Origin: Stenotrophomonas sp. 704A1
GTDB lineage: Bacteria > Pseudomonadota > Gammaproteobacteria > Xanthomonadales > Xanthomonadaceae
NCBI RefSeq assembly: GCF_030549525.1
Contig: NZ_CP130831.1
Span: 3,001,501-3,065,500, forward strand
DNA length: 64,000 nt
Direction of reading: 5' to 3'
Shown: in pieces, positions 43,195-52,993 of the stretch
Numbering within the stretch: the first letter of the stretch is position 1
Layout of the letters: each line of letters opens with the position of its first letter
Position numbers and translations under genes: made by a program
Notes under the pieces: model-generated
The model's database searches: none
What the model was told of the DNA's origin: nothing
The model's input: only the letters and a program-made list of their open reading frames with translations

Positions 43195-44004
43195 ATGCTG
43201 CAGATTCCCCCCGAAAACATCTGGATCGCCCTGGCGGTCACCCTCGCTGCGGGCCTGGCCACCTCGATCGGCAGCCTGCTGGTGCTGTTCTCGCGCCGCC
43301 CCAACCCGCGCCTGCTCGCCTTCGGCCTGGCCTTCGCCGGCGGCGCGATGGTGTATGTGTCGCTGTCGGAAATCCTCAACAAGTCCATCGCCTCGTTCGC
43401 GCTGGCCTATGGCGAGCGCACCGGGTTCACCTACGGCACGCTGGCCTTCCTGCTGGGCGTGGTGGCGATCGTGCTGATCGACCATTTCATCCCCAACCCG
43501 CATGAGAGCCTGGACAAGCAGGACCCGGCGTTCCGCGACAACAGCCGTGAGTACCTGAAACGGGTCGCCCTGCTGACCTCGATCGCGATCACCGCGCACA
43601 ATTTCCCGGAAGGCCTGGCGACGTTCTTCGCCACGCTGGAGAGCCCGTCGGTGGGGATGCCACTGGCCTTCGCGATCGCCATCCACAACATTCCCGAGGG
43701 CATCGCGATCGCGGTGCCGGTGTACTTCGCCACCCGGAACAAGCTGTACGCGTTCACCGCCAGCCTGCTGTCGGGCTTGGCCGAACCGGTGGGTGCGGCG
43801 ATCGGTTACGTGCTGCTGTCCGGATCGCTGTCACACGCCACGTTCGGCTGGGTGTTCGGGCTGATCGCCGGGGTGATGGTGTTCCTGGCCCTGGATGAAC
43901 TGCTGCCAGCGGCCAAGCGCTACGCCAAGGGCCACGAGACGGTGTACGGGCTGGTGGCGGGCATGGGCACGCTGGCGATCAGCCTGGTGCTGTTCAAATG
44001 GTGA
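43195..44004 (+). CDS. zupT: ZIP-family zinc transporter
   Basis: A 269-residue inner-membrane importer for zinc and other divalent metals, with about eight helices. The two metal-site motifs are exact: HNFPEG (135-140) and HNIPEG (164-169), with upstream SLSEIL. The cytosolic loop between helices 3 and 4 contains DHFIPNPHESLDKQDP, with metal-binding type residues. Start at 43195. A pair of inverted SMAG repeats follows the stop. Confidence 0.93.
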   Translation: MLQIPPENIWIALAVTLAAGLATSIGSLLVLFSRRPNPRLLAFGLAFAGGAMVYVSLSEILNKSIASFALAYGERTGFTYGTLAFLLGVVAIVLIDHFIPNPHESLDKQDPAFRDNSREYLKRVALLTSIAITAHNFPEGLATFFATLESPSVGMPLAFAIAIHNIPEGIAIAVPVYFATRNKLYAFTASLLSGLAEPVGAAIGYVLLSGSLSHATFGWVFGLIAGVMVFLALDELLPAAKRYAKGHETVYGLVAGMGTLAISLVLFKW

Positions 44005-44023
44005 GGGCGTTGCGACCGGCCCT

Positions 44024-44045
44024 GTAGCGTCGAGCCATGCTCGAC
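44024..44045 (+). repeat. SMAG variant, left arm of an inverted pair
   Basis: GTAGCGTCGAGCCATGCTCGA, a subtype with TCGAG arms. Its exact inverse lies at 44076-44097, so the two can also pair with each other over a 30-nt loop. Confidence 0.85.
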
Positions 44046-44075
44046 TGCGCTTCAGTCGGGTCGCGCGGAAAGCCA

Positions 44076-44097
44076 GTCGAGCATGGCTCGACGCTAC
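44076..44097 (-). repeat. SMAG variant, right arm of an inverted pair
   Basis: Inverse copy of 44024-44045, between convergent zupT and rluC. Confidence 0.85.
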
Positions 44098-44103
44098 ACA
44101 GAA

Positions 44104-44126
44104 GCGCCGGGCATGGCCCGGCGCTG
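44104..44126 (-). repeat. Degenerate SMAG repeat next to the rluC stop
   Basis: Same CGCCGGGCATGGCCCGGCG core as other copies, but its head reads GCAG instead of GTAG. Confidence 0.6.
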
Positions 44127-44129
44127 CCG

Positions 44130-45104
44130 TCATCGCAGGCGATCCAGGACCTCCACCAGCTCATCGGCCAGCGGTGCGTTCAGCACATAAGGGCTCTTGC
44201 CGTCGTCCAGCGCGAACTCCAGCGAGGCGGCGTGCAGGAACAGGCGCTTCAGCCCGATCTGCTCGCGAAGCCGCTTGTTGACCGCAGGATCGCCGTATTT
44301 GTCGTCACCGGCCACCGGATGACCCAGGTGCTGGGCATGTACGCGGATCTGGTGGGTACGACCGGTCTCGATGCGCACCTCACAGTAGGAATGGCCACCG
44401 CGGCGCTCCAGCACCCGGAAATGGCTGATCGATTCCTTGCCGATCGCGTTGACCTGTACATGGCGCTCGCCGCCCTGGCGCAGGCCGACGTGCAGCGGCG
44501 CATCGACGGTCATCACGCCGTCCGGCATCCGCCCGACCAGCAGGGTCAGGTAGCGCTTGCGGATGCCGGCACCATGGTCTTCACGCAGCAGCGCCTGCAG
44601 TTCGCTCAGCGCAGAACGCTTCTTGGCCACGATCAGCAGGCCCGACGTGTCGCGATCCAACCGGTGAACCAGCTCCAGCGTCTGCCCCGGGCGCAGCGCG
44701 CGCAGGGTCTCGATGGCGCCGAAACTGATGCCGCTGCCGCCGTGGCTGGCCACGCCGGTCGGCTTGTTCAGGGCCAGCAGGCGCGCGTCCTCGAAGACGA
44801 TGGCCTGCTCCAGCCGGCGCATGAACGCCTCCGGCGGGCCTGCCTTGTCTCCTTCTTCACTGAGACGAACCGGCGGCACCCGCACCTCGTCCCCCGCTTC
44901 CAGCTTGCGCTCGGCCTTGGCACGACCGCCATTGACCCGGACCTGGCCGCTGCGGACCAGCTTGTAGACCAGGCTGCGCGGAGCGCCCTTGAGCTGGCCC
45001 AGCAGGAAATTGTCCAGGCGCTGGCCGGCACGGTCGGCAGGAACGGTGATCATGCGCACGGAAGGCTTGTCGCCGGCCGGCTTGGTGGGGTCTTGGGCAG
45101 TCAT
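44130..45104 (-). CDS. rluC: 23S rRNA pseudouridine synthase
   Basis: A 324-residue RluA-family enzyme. An S4-like RNA-binding domain (QRLDNFLLGQLKGAPRSLVY, VRSGQVRVNGGRAKAERKLEAGDEV in part) precedes the catalytic domain with HRLDRDTSGLL containing the catalytic Asp, and the end has RTHQIRVHAQHLGHPVAGDDKYGD in part. Position divergent from rne is the usual rluC arrangement in gammaproteobacteria and supports RluC (positions 955, 2504, 2580). Start at 45104. Confidence 0.93.
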   Translation of the reverse strand: MTAQDPTKPAGDKPSVRMITVPADRAGQRLDNFLLGQLKGAPRSLVYKLVRSGQVRVNGGRAKAERKLEAGDEVRVPPVRLSEEGDKAGPPEAFMRRLEQAIVFEDARLLALNKPTGVASHGGSGISFGAIETLRALRPGQTLELVHRLDRDTSGLLIVAKKRSALSELQALLREDHGAGIRKRYLTLLVGRMPDGVMTVDAPLHVGLRQGGERHVQVNAIGKESISHFRVLERRGGHSYCEVRIETGRTHQIRVHAQHLGHPVAGDDKYGDPAVNKRLREQIGLKRLFLHAASLEFALDDGKSPYVLNAPLADELVEVLDRLR

Positions 45105-45512
45105 CAGGCTGTTTATTCTGTTACACTCGGGGGGCGAGATAAGGGATTGATTTCGTTGGAAGTTACTCAGGGCCAGAAGCCCAGCTTCCGACGAATCCGG
45201 CACAGTGCGCGACCACCGCCCGCGGGGCGGCCATGTTAGCGGCTCACCGGCACTCCCGGCCATCGCCGGATGCCTGACACGCAACCGTGCTGAACATGTC
45301 CCGCGTGGCGCTCCAGCCTGGCTGACAGCTGCCTGCGGCCTTGTAACACCCCAAAACCCATAAGAGTGAAGCGCTCCCGCGGCCTGCCGTGGTGTCGTAG
45401 CGCTGGAAACCCAAGCCGCCCTCCCCGCGCTTGCGCGAATGGGCGGCGAGCCGTGTCCAGAGGCGAAACCCCATGGCGTTCCGCGCGGTAGCCGCTTGCG
45501 AGGAACGCAACA
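45105..45512 (+). promoter_or_regulatory. rluC-rne intergenic region with structured rne leader
   Basis: A 408-nt gap without a gene. The half near rne holds at least two strong hairpins: AGCGCT at 45370-45375 against 45399-45404 with an inner CCGCGG/CCGTGG stem, and CCGCCC/GGGCGG (45416-45421 with 45441-45446) enclosing a CGCG/CGCG stem. E. coli rne mRNA has a leader of similar length through which RNase E autoregulates. A TACACT at 45122-45127 is a possible but weak -10. Confidence 0.55.
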
Positions 45513-48500
45513 ATGAAGCGAATGCTGATCAACGCCACGCAGGCCGAAGAACTGCGTGTTGCCATCGTCGATGGCCAGTCGTTGTATGACATCGATATCG
45601 AGCAGCCGTCGAAGGAACAGAAGAAATCCAACATCTACAAGGGCCGGATCTTCCGCATCGAGCCCTCGTTGGAAGCTGCCTTCGTCGAGTACGGTGGGGG
45701 CCGCCACGGCTTCCTGCCGCTGAAGGAAATTTCCCGGGACTACTTCCAGGCCGGCGTCGACCACAACAAGGCCGGCATCCGCGAGCTGCTGAAGGAAGGC
45801 CAGGAAGTGGTCGTGCAGGTGGACAAGGAAGAGCGTGGCAACAAGGGCGCCGCCCTGACCACGTTCATCTCCCTGGCCGGCCGCTACATGGTGCTGATGC
45901 CCAATTCGCCCAGCGCCGGCGGCGTGTCGCGTCGCATCGAGGGTGAAGACCGGGCCGCCCTGAAGGACGCCCTGGATAAGCTGAACATTCCCGACGAAAT
46001 GGGCGTGATCATCCGCACCGCCGGCGTCGGCCGCGATGCGGAAGAGCTGCAGTGGGATCTGGACTACCTGCTCAACGTCTGGCGCGCCATCGCCGAAGCG
46101 GCACTGAGCAAGCCGGCGCCGTTCCTGATCTACCAGGAGTCGCGCCTGATCGTGCGCGCCCTGCGTGACTACCTGCGCGCCGACATCGGCGAGATCCTGG
46201 TGGACACCGAGGAGATGTACGAGCACGCCAAGGAGTTCATGCAGCAGGTGATGCCGCAGACCCTGCGCAAGCTCAAGCACTACAAGGACGACATCCCGCT
46301 GTTCAACCGCTTCCAGATCGAATCGCAGATCGAAGGCGCCTACGAGCGCAACGTGCGCCTGCCGTCGGGCGGTTCGATCGTGGTCGACCAGACCGAGGCG
46401 CTGACCGCGGTCGACGTGAACTCCTCGCGTGCCACCAAGGGCAGCGACATTGAGGACACCGCGTTCCAGACCAACCTGGAAGCGGCCGAGGAAGTGGCCC
46501 GCCAGCTGCGCCTGCGCGACCTGGGTGGCCTGGTGGTCATCGACTTCATCGACATGGCCTCCAACAAGCACCAGCGCGAAGTCGAAAACCGCCTGGCCAA
46601 CGCACTGAAGTACGACCGCGCGCGCGTGCAGGTCGGCCGCATCTCGCGCTTCGGCCTGCTCGAGATGAGCCGCCAGCGCCTGCGCCCGAGCCTGGGCGAA
46701 TCGAGCCAGATCGTCTGCCCGCGCTGCGATGGCCATGGCCGCATGCGCAGCGTCGAGTCGCTGTCGCTGTCGATCATCCGCGTTGCCGAAGAGCACGCCA
46801 TGAAGGAGAACACCGGGCAGGTGCTGGTACAGGCGCCGGTGGAGATCGCCAACTACCTGCTGAACGAAAAGCGCAGCGCGCTGCGTGAAATCGAACAGCG
46901 CCACGAAGCGCCGATCGTGATCGTCGCCGACGAGCAGCTGCACACCCCGCACTACACCGTGACCCGCCTGCGCGAGAACGAGCTGGGCGAGGACAGCAGC
47001 AAGCCGAGCTACCAGCGTGGCACCCCGCGCAAGCTGCCGGTGCATGCGCTGACCAAGGGCCAGCTGAACATCCCGCCGCCGATGGTCACCCAGGTCAAGC
47101 ACAACTCCCCCGCGCCGGTGCGCGAGGAAGCCGAGCCGACCGTGGCACCGGTCGCGGCTCCGGTGGCCGCCCCGGCACCGGCCCCGGCCGCCAGTGGCGG
47201 CGTGGTCGGCTGGCTGAAGCGCATCTTCGGTGGCGAGCCGGCGCCGGCGCCCGCTCCGGTGCCGGCCGCGCGCCAGCCGCAGCAGGACGGTGGCCGTCGC
47301 GACCGCAACAAGGATCGCAACAAGGACCGCAAGGAGCGCCGCGAGGACAGCCGTGGCAACGGTGGCAACGGCAATGCGCAGCAGCAGCGGGACGGCGGCA
47401 GCCGCAAGGAGCGCGGTGAGCAGCGCAAGGATGGCCGCAAGGACGGCGGCAACGGCAACACGCCCGCCAATGGCCAGCAGCCGCAGCAGCAGGGCAAGCA
47501 GCGCGATCAGCAGAAGGATGCGCAGCAGCAGAACAAGCCGCGCAACGAGCAGGGCCAGGGCCAGCAGCAGCCGAAGCTGAAGCAGCCCCGCCAGCCGCGT
47601 CCGCAGGACGGTGACAAGCCGGCCGAGAAGCCGCAGCGTGCCGCAGCCGAGGCTACGGCCGACACCGCAACCGCGGCTGCCGCCGTGGCCGCGACTGCCG
47701 TCGCCGCCAACGCGGTGACCGCGCAGGAAGGCACCGCACCGGCCGCTCCGGTGGCACCGGCTGCACCGGTCGCCGACGTGGTGGTGGCTGATGCCGCACC
47801 GGTGGCCGATGCCACGGTTGCTGCAGGCACTGACGCCGACGCGGTTGCCGTGTCCGGCGAAGATGCCGCAACCGACGCCGCAGGCGAACAGGCCGGCGAA
47901 GGCGCGACCCGCCGCCGTCGTGGCCGTCGCGGTGGCCGTCGTCGTCGTCGCGGTGGCGCTGACACGGCCGCCGGTTCCGATGCCCTGGGCGATGACCAGG
48001 ACGACGGTGACGACAGCGAAGACAACGACAGCACCGATGCGGCGAGCGACGACGCGGTGGTCGGCAAGGCGCCGGCCACACAGCCGGGCCGGTCGCAGCC
48101 GGAGTTCGATTTCGATGACGACGCCGAGCCGGCAGCGGTTGACAACGGGAAGCCCGCACGTGCCCCGGTCGCCGTGGCCGCCGCGCTGGCACCGGTCGCT
48201 GCGGTAAGCAGCGCCGTGGTCGAGCCCGCGCCGGTCGACGCCCCGGTCAAGGCCGAGCCGACACCGTCGCCGGTGCAGACCAGCATGCTCGATGCCATCG
48301 ACGCTGCCACCCCGGTGCAGCCGGTGGCGACTGCGGCCCCGGTGGTCGAGGCAACCCCGGCCGAAGCACCGGTGGCGGCTGCCGAAGCCGCGCCGGCAAT
48401 CGAAGCGAAGCCGGTGGTGGCCGAGGCGGCCGCGTCCGTCGAGGTCGCGCCCGTCGAGGTCGCGCCCGTCGAAGGCACGCCCGTCGAAGGCACGCCCCGC

Positions 48501-48830
48501 GAGGCCACGCCGGTATCCGTGCCGGCCGCGGTGAAGGCCGAGGCCGCAGCGGTGGTTGCGCCGGCACCGGTAGCCCCGGTCGCTGCCGCGCCGCAGGCGG
48601 AACCGACGCCGGAGGTGGCCGCCACGGCGGCGCCGGCCGAAGCGCCGGCCGAAGCTTCCAGTGTTGATGCCGCGCCGGTGGAAGCCGCTGCGCCGGTGGC
48701 CGAGCCCGTGGCCGTGACCGCCGTCGATCCGGCCAGCGATGGCCACGCCGATGCAGCCGCCCTGGCCGCTGAGGCACAGGCCAGCGAAGACGACGAAGAC
48801 GCCGGCAAGCGCACGCCGCCGGCCGCCTGA
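45513..48830 (+). CDS. rne: Ribonuclease E
   Basis: A 1105-residue endoribonuclease, the core of the RNA degradosome. The N-terminal catalytic half contains the S1 domain (about 37-120), the Mg-binding Asp301 ([13 protein letters not shown]) and Asp344 (VVIDFIDM), and the zinc-link CPRC (402-405). From about residue 545 the protein is disordered: a membrane-targeting type helix ([12 protein letters not shown]), Arg/Lys/Gln/Asn-rich RNA-binding stretches ([16 protein letters not shown]), an Arg-rich block ([16 protein letters not shown] in part) and a long Ala/Pro/Val tail with 15-bp tandem repeats. Start ATG at 45513 has GAGGAA upstream. Confidence 0.96.
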   Translation: MKRMLINATQAEELRVAIVDGQSLYDIDIEQPSKEQKKSNIYKGRIFRIEPSLEAAFVEYGGGRHGFLPLKEISRDYFQAGVDHNKAGIRELLKEGQEVVVQVDKEERGNKGAALTTFISLAGRYMVLMPNSPSAGGVSRRIEGEDRAALKDALDKLNIPDEMGVIIRTAGVGRDAEELQWDLDYLLNVWRAIAEAALSKPAPFLIYQESRLIVRALRDYLRADIGEILVDTEEMYEHAKEFMQQVMPQTLRKLKHYKDDIPLFNRFQIESQIEGAYERNVRLPSGGSIVVDQTEALTAVDVNSSRATKGSDIEDTAFQTNLEAAEEVARQLRLRDLGGLVVIDFIDMASNKHQREVENRLANALKYDRARVQVGRISRFGLLEMSRQRLRPSLGESSQIVCPRCDGHGRMRSVESLSLSIIRVAEEHAMKENTGQVLVQAPVEIANYLLNEKRSALREIEQRHEAPIVIVADEQLHTPHYTVTRLRENELGEDSSKPSYQRGTPRKLPVHALTKGQLNIPPPMVTQVKHNSPAPVREEAEPTVAPVAAPVAAPAPAPAASGGVVGWLKRIFGGEPAPAPAPVPAARQPQQDGGRRDRNKDRNKDRKERREDSRGNGGNGNAQQQRDGGSRKERGEQRKDGRKDGGNGNTPANGQQPQQQGKQRDQQKDAQQQNKPRNEQGQGQQQPKLKQPRQPRPQDGDKPAEKPQRAAAEATADTATAAAAVAATAVAANAVTAQEGTAPAAPVAPAAPVADVVVADAAPVADATVAAGTDADAVAVSGEDAATDAAGEQAGEGATRRRRGRRGGRRRRRGGADTAAGSDALGDDQDDGDDSEDNDSTDAASDDAVVGKAPATQPGRSQPEFDFDDDAEPAAVDNGKPARAPVAVAAALAPVAAVSSAVVEPAPVDAPVKAEPTPSPVQTSMLDAIDAATPVQPVATAAPVVEATPAEAPVAAAEAAPAIEAKPVVAEAAASVEVAPVEVAPVEGTPVEGTPREATPVSVPAAVKAEAAAVVAPAPVAPVAAAPQAEPTPEVAATAAPAEAPAEASSVDAAPVEAAAPVAEPVAVTAVDPASDGHADAAALAAEAQASEDDEDAGKRTPPAA
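48438..48497 (+). repeat. 15-bp tandem repeat in the rne tail
   Basis: Four contiguous 15-bp units, two of GTCGAGGTCGCGCCC and two of GTCGAAGGCACGCCC, coding [20 protein letters not shown]. The nested identity suggests recent duplications and possible strain-to-strain length variation. Confidence 0.9.
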
Positions 48831-48853
48831 TCGTCATTGCACAGGCTGAAACG

Positions 48854-48884
48854 AAACGGCGGGGATCGATGATCCCCGCCGTTT
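48854..48884. terminator. Bidirectional terminator after rne
   Basis: AAACGGCGGGGATC - GAT - GATCCCCGCCGTTT, a perfect 14-bp stem between rne and the convergent glycan operon. Confidence 0.9.
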
Positions 48885-48938
48885 CTGTATGTGCTGTCGG
48901 GCGCCGGGCACGATGCAGGTGCGCCGCACCCTCATGAC

Positions 48939-49823
48939 TCAGGGCTTCGGTGCAAACTGCAGCCGGGTCCACACGCCGTAATGGTCCGACGCCCAGCGTC
49001 CGCCCTCGTCGGGCTGGTCGAACAGGATGCTGGCCTCGCGCGCGACCATCTGCTCCTGCTGGAAGAAGATGTGGTCGATCCGCGATGGTGCCTGGTAGTA
49101 GTGGCGGTTGAGCGTGCTCACCGCAGCCAGGTCGGTGTTCACGTGCACGCTGCCGTAGCTGTCGCCATAGTGGCTGCGCAGTTCGCTCAGATCCCCGGCG
49201 TCGACCAGTGCGTTGAAGTCCCCTGCAATCACCACCGGCGCGCCCGCCGAGGTCGCAGTGATGAAGCGCAGCAGATCCTCGACCTGGCGGCGGCGGATAC
49301 CCTGGCCGCGCGCGTCGCTGCGTTCGTTCAGATGGGTCGCATAGACATTCACCGGGTGCCCGTCGACGTCGATGCGCAGGTGCGCGACCGTGCGGTAGTC
49401 GTCCAGCGGCTGCAGCAGGTGCTCGCCCTGGGCCAGGATCGGTCGCCGGGTCAGCAACGCATTGCCGTAGCGCTTGGGCGCACCGACCGCGTCGGTGGAC
49501 ACGAACACATAGCGATACCCGAGCTGGCTGGCCAGCCATTGCGCCTGGTTGCGCACGTTGCGCTTCTGGATCACCTCCTGCAGCGCGACCGCGTCAGGCT
49601 GCAGGCGCCTCAGTTCGGCCAGGATGGTACGACGCCGGGTCGGCCAGTCCTCGCGGTCATGGTGCAAGTTGAACGTCACCATGCTCATGCCGGGCTCGCT
49701 GGCCACGCTGGCCACCGCGGTGCCCGCGGCCTTCGGCGACGCCGCTGCATTGCCCGCCAGGGCCAGCGCGACGGCCAGCCCCAGCGCAGCCAGCGCGCTG
49801 CGCCCTCTCCCCCTGTCGCGCAT
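48939..49823 (-). CDS. Secreted EEP-family hydrolase at the end of the glycan operon
   Basis: A 294-residue endonuclease/exonuclease/phosphatase-fold enzyme with a signal peptide (after a basic MRDRGRGR head, ALAALGLAVALALAGNAAAS). Active-site residues are intact: SMVTFNLHH, AVALQEV (catalytic Glu), VYATHLNER, VIAGDFNAL, PSRIDHIFF and WASDHYGVW (catalytic Asp-His). The family includes phosphodiesterases, phosphatases and nucleases; an operon place after a glycosidase suggests removal of a phosphorus substituent from a sugar, but this is inference. ATG lies 2 nt after the glycosidase stop. Confidence 0.85.
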   Translation of the reverse strand: MRDRGRGRSALAALGLAVALALAGNAAASPKAAGTAVASVASEPGMSMVTFNLHHDREDWPTRRRTILAELRRLQPDAVALQEVIQKRNVRNQAQWLASQLGYRYVFVSTDAVGAPKRYGNALLTRRPILAQGEHLLQPLDDYRTVAHLRIDVDGHPVNVYATHLNERSDARGQGIRRRQVEDLLRFITATSAGAPVVIAGDFNALVDAGDLSELRSHYGDSYGSVHVNTDLAAVSTLNRHYYQAPSRIDHIFFQQEQMVAREASILFDQPDEGGRWASDHYGVWTRLQFAPKP

Positions 49824-49825
49824 GC

Positions 49826-52800
49826 CTACTGTCCCTTGCGTTCGGCGCGACGCACCGCGCTGGGCACGTCGATCTCGACACGTGCCGGCAGCTGGTGCAC
49901 GTGCAGTTCGTTGTTGATCCACTCCACAGCCTCACCGTTGAGGCTGGCCTGCCCGGGTTCTCCGGCATACGGCCACGGCAGCACCACGCCACCGGCGGGC
50001 GGTACCAGGCCCGGCTGCAGTTCCAGCACCAGCTGCTTGTCGCTGCGCTGCAGGCGATAGTTGAGCTGGCCCTGCGGTGTGCGCAGGCCCTGCACCGCAA
50101 TGCCCTCGCCCTGCAGCCAGCTCACCGGTACACCCGCGGCCAGTACCAGCGCATCGTCGACATCACGGCTGTAGGCGAACATGTCCAGCGCCGAGCGCAC
50201 GAAGTCCGAAGCCACCCAGGCATGCGGCAGGTCGCCGACGAAGAACGGCTTGCGCGGCGTGCGCGAGACCACTTCGGCCCACTGGTTCCAGGGCTGCGGT
50301 GCGCGATCCCTGAAGAAGAACTCGGTGGCCTGCCACGCCCGCTCGCGCCAGCCCAGGCGGACGAACGCGGCCACATTGCGCCATTCGTAGGGCGTGTAGT
50401 CCTTCCATTCGCGCTTGCCATCGCGACGGGCGACGAACTCGTTCCAGTAGCGCTGGAAGGTGGCTTCCAGCGCCTGCTGAGGCAGCCGGCCCTGTTCACC
50501 GCCGGGGGCCAGCGCGATGGTGGTGGAGGTCGCATCGAAATCGCCCAGCTCGGCCGAGCCCGGCAGGTAGTCGATGCGGTGCTGCTGCATGGCCGCGTGC
50601 AGCGATGCCTGCAGGTCATCACGGAACTGGTCGCGCGATTCACTGATCTGCATCGCTTCGAGCTTGCCGAGCTGGGCGGCCAGCTGCGCGGCATCCTTGT
50701 AGCCACGCAGCGCCCAGAAGTTGTCCCAGTACGAGTGCATCGGCTTGGCGGAATAGCCTTCATGGCTGATCGACGCCGGCATCATTCCGTAGAACGCCGG
50801 ATTGCGCGCCCGGTTCTCCTCGGTGCGCTCGCTGGCGCGCAGCTGCTCCATGTAGGTGTAGGCCCCCAGCACGTGCGGCCACATCTGTTCGAGGAAGGCG
50901 GTGTCGCCGGTGTAGCGCCCGTACTCGGCGATGTTGTAGATCAGCTCGCCGTGGCTGTCGTTCTCGGGGACCGGGTCGCTGCCACGCGCATCGACGCAGC
51001 ACGGCACCTTGCCGTTCTCGAACTGGAACGGCGCGTACCAGCGCACGTAGTCGCGCACCGCATCACTGCGCCCCATGCGCAGCAGGCCTTCGGAGATCAT
51101 CGCGCCGTCGCGGATCCAGCTGCGCGCATACGAGCGGGTGCCGGGCTGCAGGCGCGGCCCGACGCGCGAGATCAGCATGTGGGCCACCGCCGTACGCAGG
51201 GTCTCCACCAGCGGCTGGCCGGCGGCAGGCACCTGCAGGGTGACCACGCCCAGCGTGTCGCGCCACATCGCGGCAACCTGCTGCTGGGCCTTGGCCACGT
51301 CCAGCGCCTGCGGCGCCCAGCTGCCGGTCTGCGGCAGCACGATCGCCACCTCGCGGCTCTGCCCCGGCTCCAGCTTGATCGTGTACAGCAGCGCACCGGA
51401 GGCCATGCCGGTCGGGTCCTTCACCGCCGTGGTGGCCGGCAGCGTGCCGCTGGCCAGGTGCATCACGTCCAGCTTGCCATCGAACGTGCTGGCAAAGCGC
51501 GCATCGGGCACCTGCAGCGGGTACAGCCGCGGCTCGCCGTTGATGCGCACCAGCTGTTCGCCGACGTCCAGGCTGTCGATGCGGCTGAAGCCACCGACCG
51601 TGTTGAGGAACTGGGTGGGCGGATTGACCTGCCACGGGCGGATCGCCAGCGCCAGGGTGTATTCGTGCGTGACCTTGTCCGGATTGCTCAGCCGGTAGCG
51701 GCCGATCAGCTGCGCGCGGTCGGCGCTGCCCTGCACGAAGCCGGTCACCGACAGGCCGGCCTTCTCATGCACCCAGTCGACGTTGGCGATCGGCAGATAG
51801 CGGTCCTGCAGCGATTGGGTGACGGCCACGTTGGACCAGTCCAGCAGCTTGCCATCGAGCCGGATGAACGGCTCGACGCTGAAACTGCCCTTGGCCGGCT
51901 CCAGTGCACCATCCTCGCTGATCAGGGCCTGCTCCTGCCCGCCGTCCAGCCCCAGAAGGGTCCAGTACGGCTGTTCGCCCACGTAGGCACGCGGCAGCGA
52001 ACCGCGCGGCAGGTCGGCGGCCACGGAAGACAGGAACGCGTTCGGCGTGGCAGCGAATGCCAGCGGCTTGAGCGCGATGTCGCGCACGCCGTAGCGCCAG
52101 TTCGGGCCATCCTGCAGATCGAAGCGCACATAGCGCGCGTCGGTGTCCGGCAGGGCCAGCCAGTCGCGGCCGCCGGCCCCTGCGGAGACTTCGCGCACGG
52201 TGCGCCAGTCGCGGCCGTCCTCCGAGGTGCGTACGGTATAGCGACGGGCCTCCAGGTTCGGCAGCCAGTCGATCACCGCGCCGCCGATCTCACGGGTCTT
52301 GTGCAGATCCAGGCTGATGGTCTGCTGCTTGACACCACCGCTGACCCAGAACGTATCGCTCTTGCCATCGATCATGCGGTCCTGCAGCGCGGAGGCGGTA
52401 TCGGTGATCACCGAGGGCATCAGCGCCGAATCATCCTGCGGCGGCAGGCCCTGCAGGGTCAGCTTGTCGAAGCACACCGTGCCACGGCCACCGACCTTGC
52501 TGTAGAGGGTGAACTCGACCGCCGCGCTGCGTGCCATCTCCTTGTCCGGCGACGGCCCCCAGGCCTTGTCGATCTGGCGGCGGCGGTACTCGACCGGCGT
52601 CCAGGCCTTGGGGAAGGCATAGCCGGGACGATTGACCCACCAGACGTTGTCGCCACTGGCGTCGATCAGCTTGAACTGGAGATCGTTGGCCGGCGAATCG
52701 CCGCGCAGCTGGAAACCGAAGCGGTAGTTGGCCGGATACTCGATGTTCAGTGCGCGGCGGATGCCGACGTAGCCGGAGACCTTGTGGAAGTCATAGTCCA

Positions 52801-52993
52801 GGCACAGCGCGCGGCCACCGCCGGCGCCACTGACCGGGCGCAGCGATCCGCTGACCTGGTCGGACAGCACCAGCTTCCAGGCACCGACATCGTCGAAGTC
52901 ATCCAGCACCTTGGGCGCTGGCAGCGCCGGTGGAGCGGCGATCGCCAGGGAAGACCAAACCAGGCCCAGTCCAACGGCGATCGCACGCTTCAT
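49826..52993 (-). CDS. Large secreted glycosidase-like protein with discoidin domain
   Basis: A 1055-residue protein with a signal peptide (about 1-22). An N-terminal carbohydrate-binding-like region (YDFHKVSGYVGIRRAL, about 45-160) and an F5/8 type C (discoidin) domain (about 195-320; DRMIDGKSDTFWVSGG, YTVRTSEDGRDW) precede a beta-sandwich and an (alpha/alpha)6-barrel at about 600-990 with SYARSWIRDGAMISEGLLRMG and CVDARGSDPVPENDSHGEL. That layout is typical of six-hairpin glycosidases and phosphorylases. I cannot assign a GH family. It overlaps the second permease gene by ATGA, so it belongs to the sugar operon. Confidence 0.82.
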   Translation of the reverse strand: MKRAIAVGLGLVWSSLAIAAPPALPAPKVLDDFDDVGAWKLVLSDQVSGSLRPVSGAGGGRALCLDYDFHKVSGYVGIRRALNIEYPANYRFGFQLRGDSPANDLQFKLIDASGDNVWWVNRPGYAFPKAWTPVEYRRRQIDKAWGPSPDKEMARSAAVEFTLYSKVGGRGTVCFDKLTLQGLPPQDDSALMPSVITDTASALQDRMIDGKSDTFWVSGGVKQQTISLDLHKTREIGGAVIDWLPNLEARRYTVRTSEDGRDWRTVREVSAGAGGRDWLALPDTDARYVRFDLQDGPNWRYGVRDIALKPLAFAATPNAFLSSVAADLPRGSLPRAYVGEQPYWTLLGLDGGQEQALISEDGALEPAKGSFSVEPFIRLDGKLLDWSNVAVTQSLQDRYLPIANVDWVHEKAGLSVTGFVQGSADRAQLIGRYRLSNPDKVTHEYTLALAIRPWQVNPPTQFLNTVGGFSRIDSLDVGEQLVRINGEPRLYPLQVPDARFASTFDGKLDVMHLASGTLPATTAVKDPTGMASGALLYTIKLEPGQSREVAIVLPQTGSWAPQALDVAKAQQQVAAMWRDTLGVVTLQVPAAGQPLVETLRTAVAHMLISRVGPRLQPGTRSYARSWIRDGAMISEGLLRMGRSDAVRDYVRWYAPFQFENGKVPCCVDARGSDPVPENDSHGELIYNIAEYGRYTGDTAFLEQMWPHVLGAYTYMEQLRASERTEENRARNPAFYGMMPASISHEGYSAKPMHSYWDNFWALRGYKDAAQLAAQLGKLEAMQISESRDQFRDDLQASLHAAMQQHRIDYLPGSAELGDFDATSTTIALAPGGEQGRLPQQALEATFQRYWNEFVARRDGKREWKDYTPYEWRNVAAFVRLGWRERAWQATEFFFRDRAPQPWNQWAEVVSRTPRKPFFVGDLPHAWVASDFVRSALDMFAYSRDVDDALVLAAGVPVSWLQGEGIAVQGLRTPQGQLNYRLQRSDKQLVLELQPGLVPPAGGVVLPWPYAGEPGQASLNGEAVEWINNELHVHQLPARVEIDVPSAVRRAERKGQ

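Noticed and set aside
44130..48746. 1538-codon open frame on the minus strand across rne
   Set aside because: Only its last 324 codons (rluC) are real. The rest opposes rne and has a low-complexity Gly/Arg/His composition.
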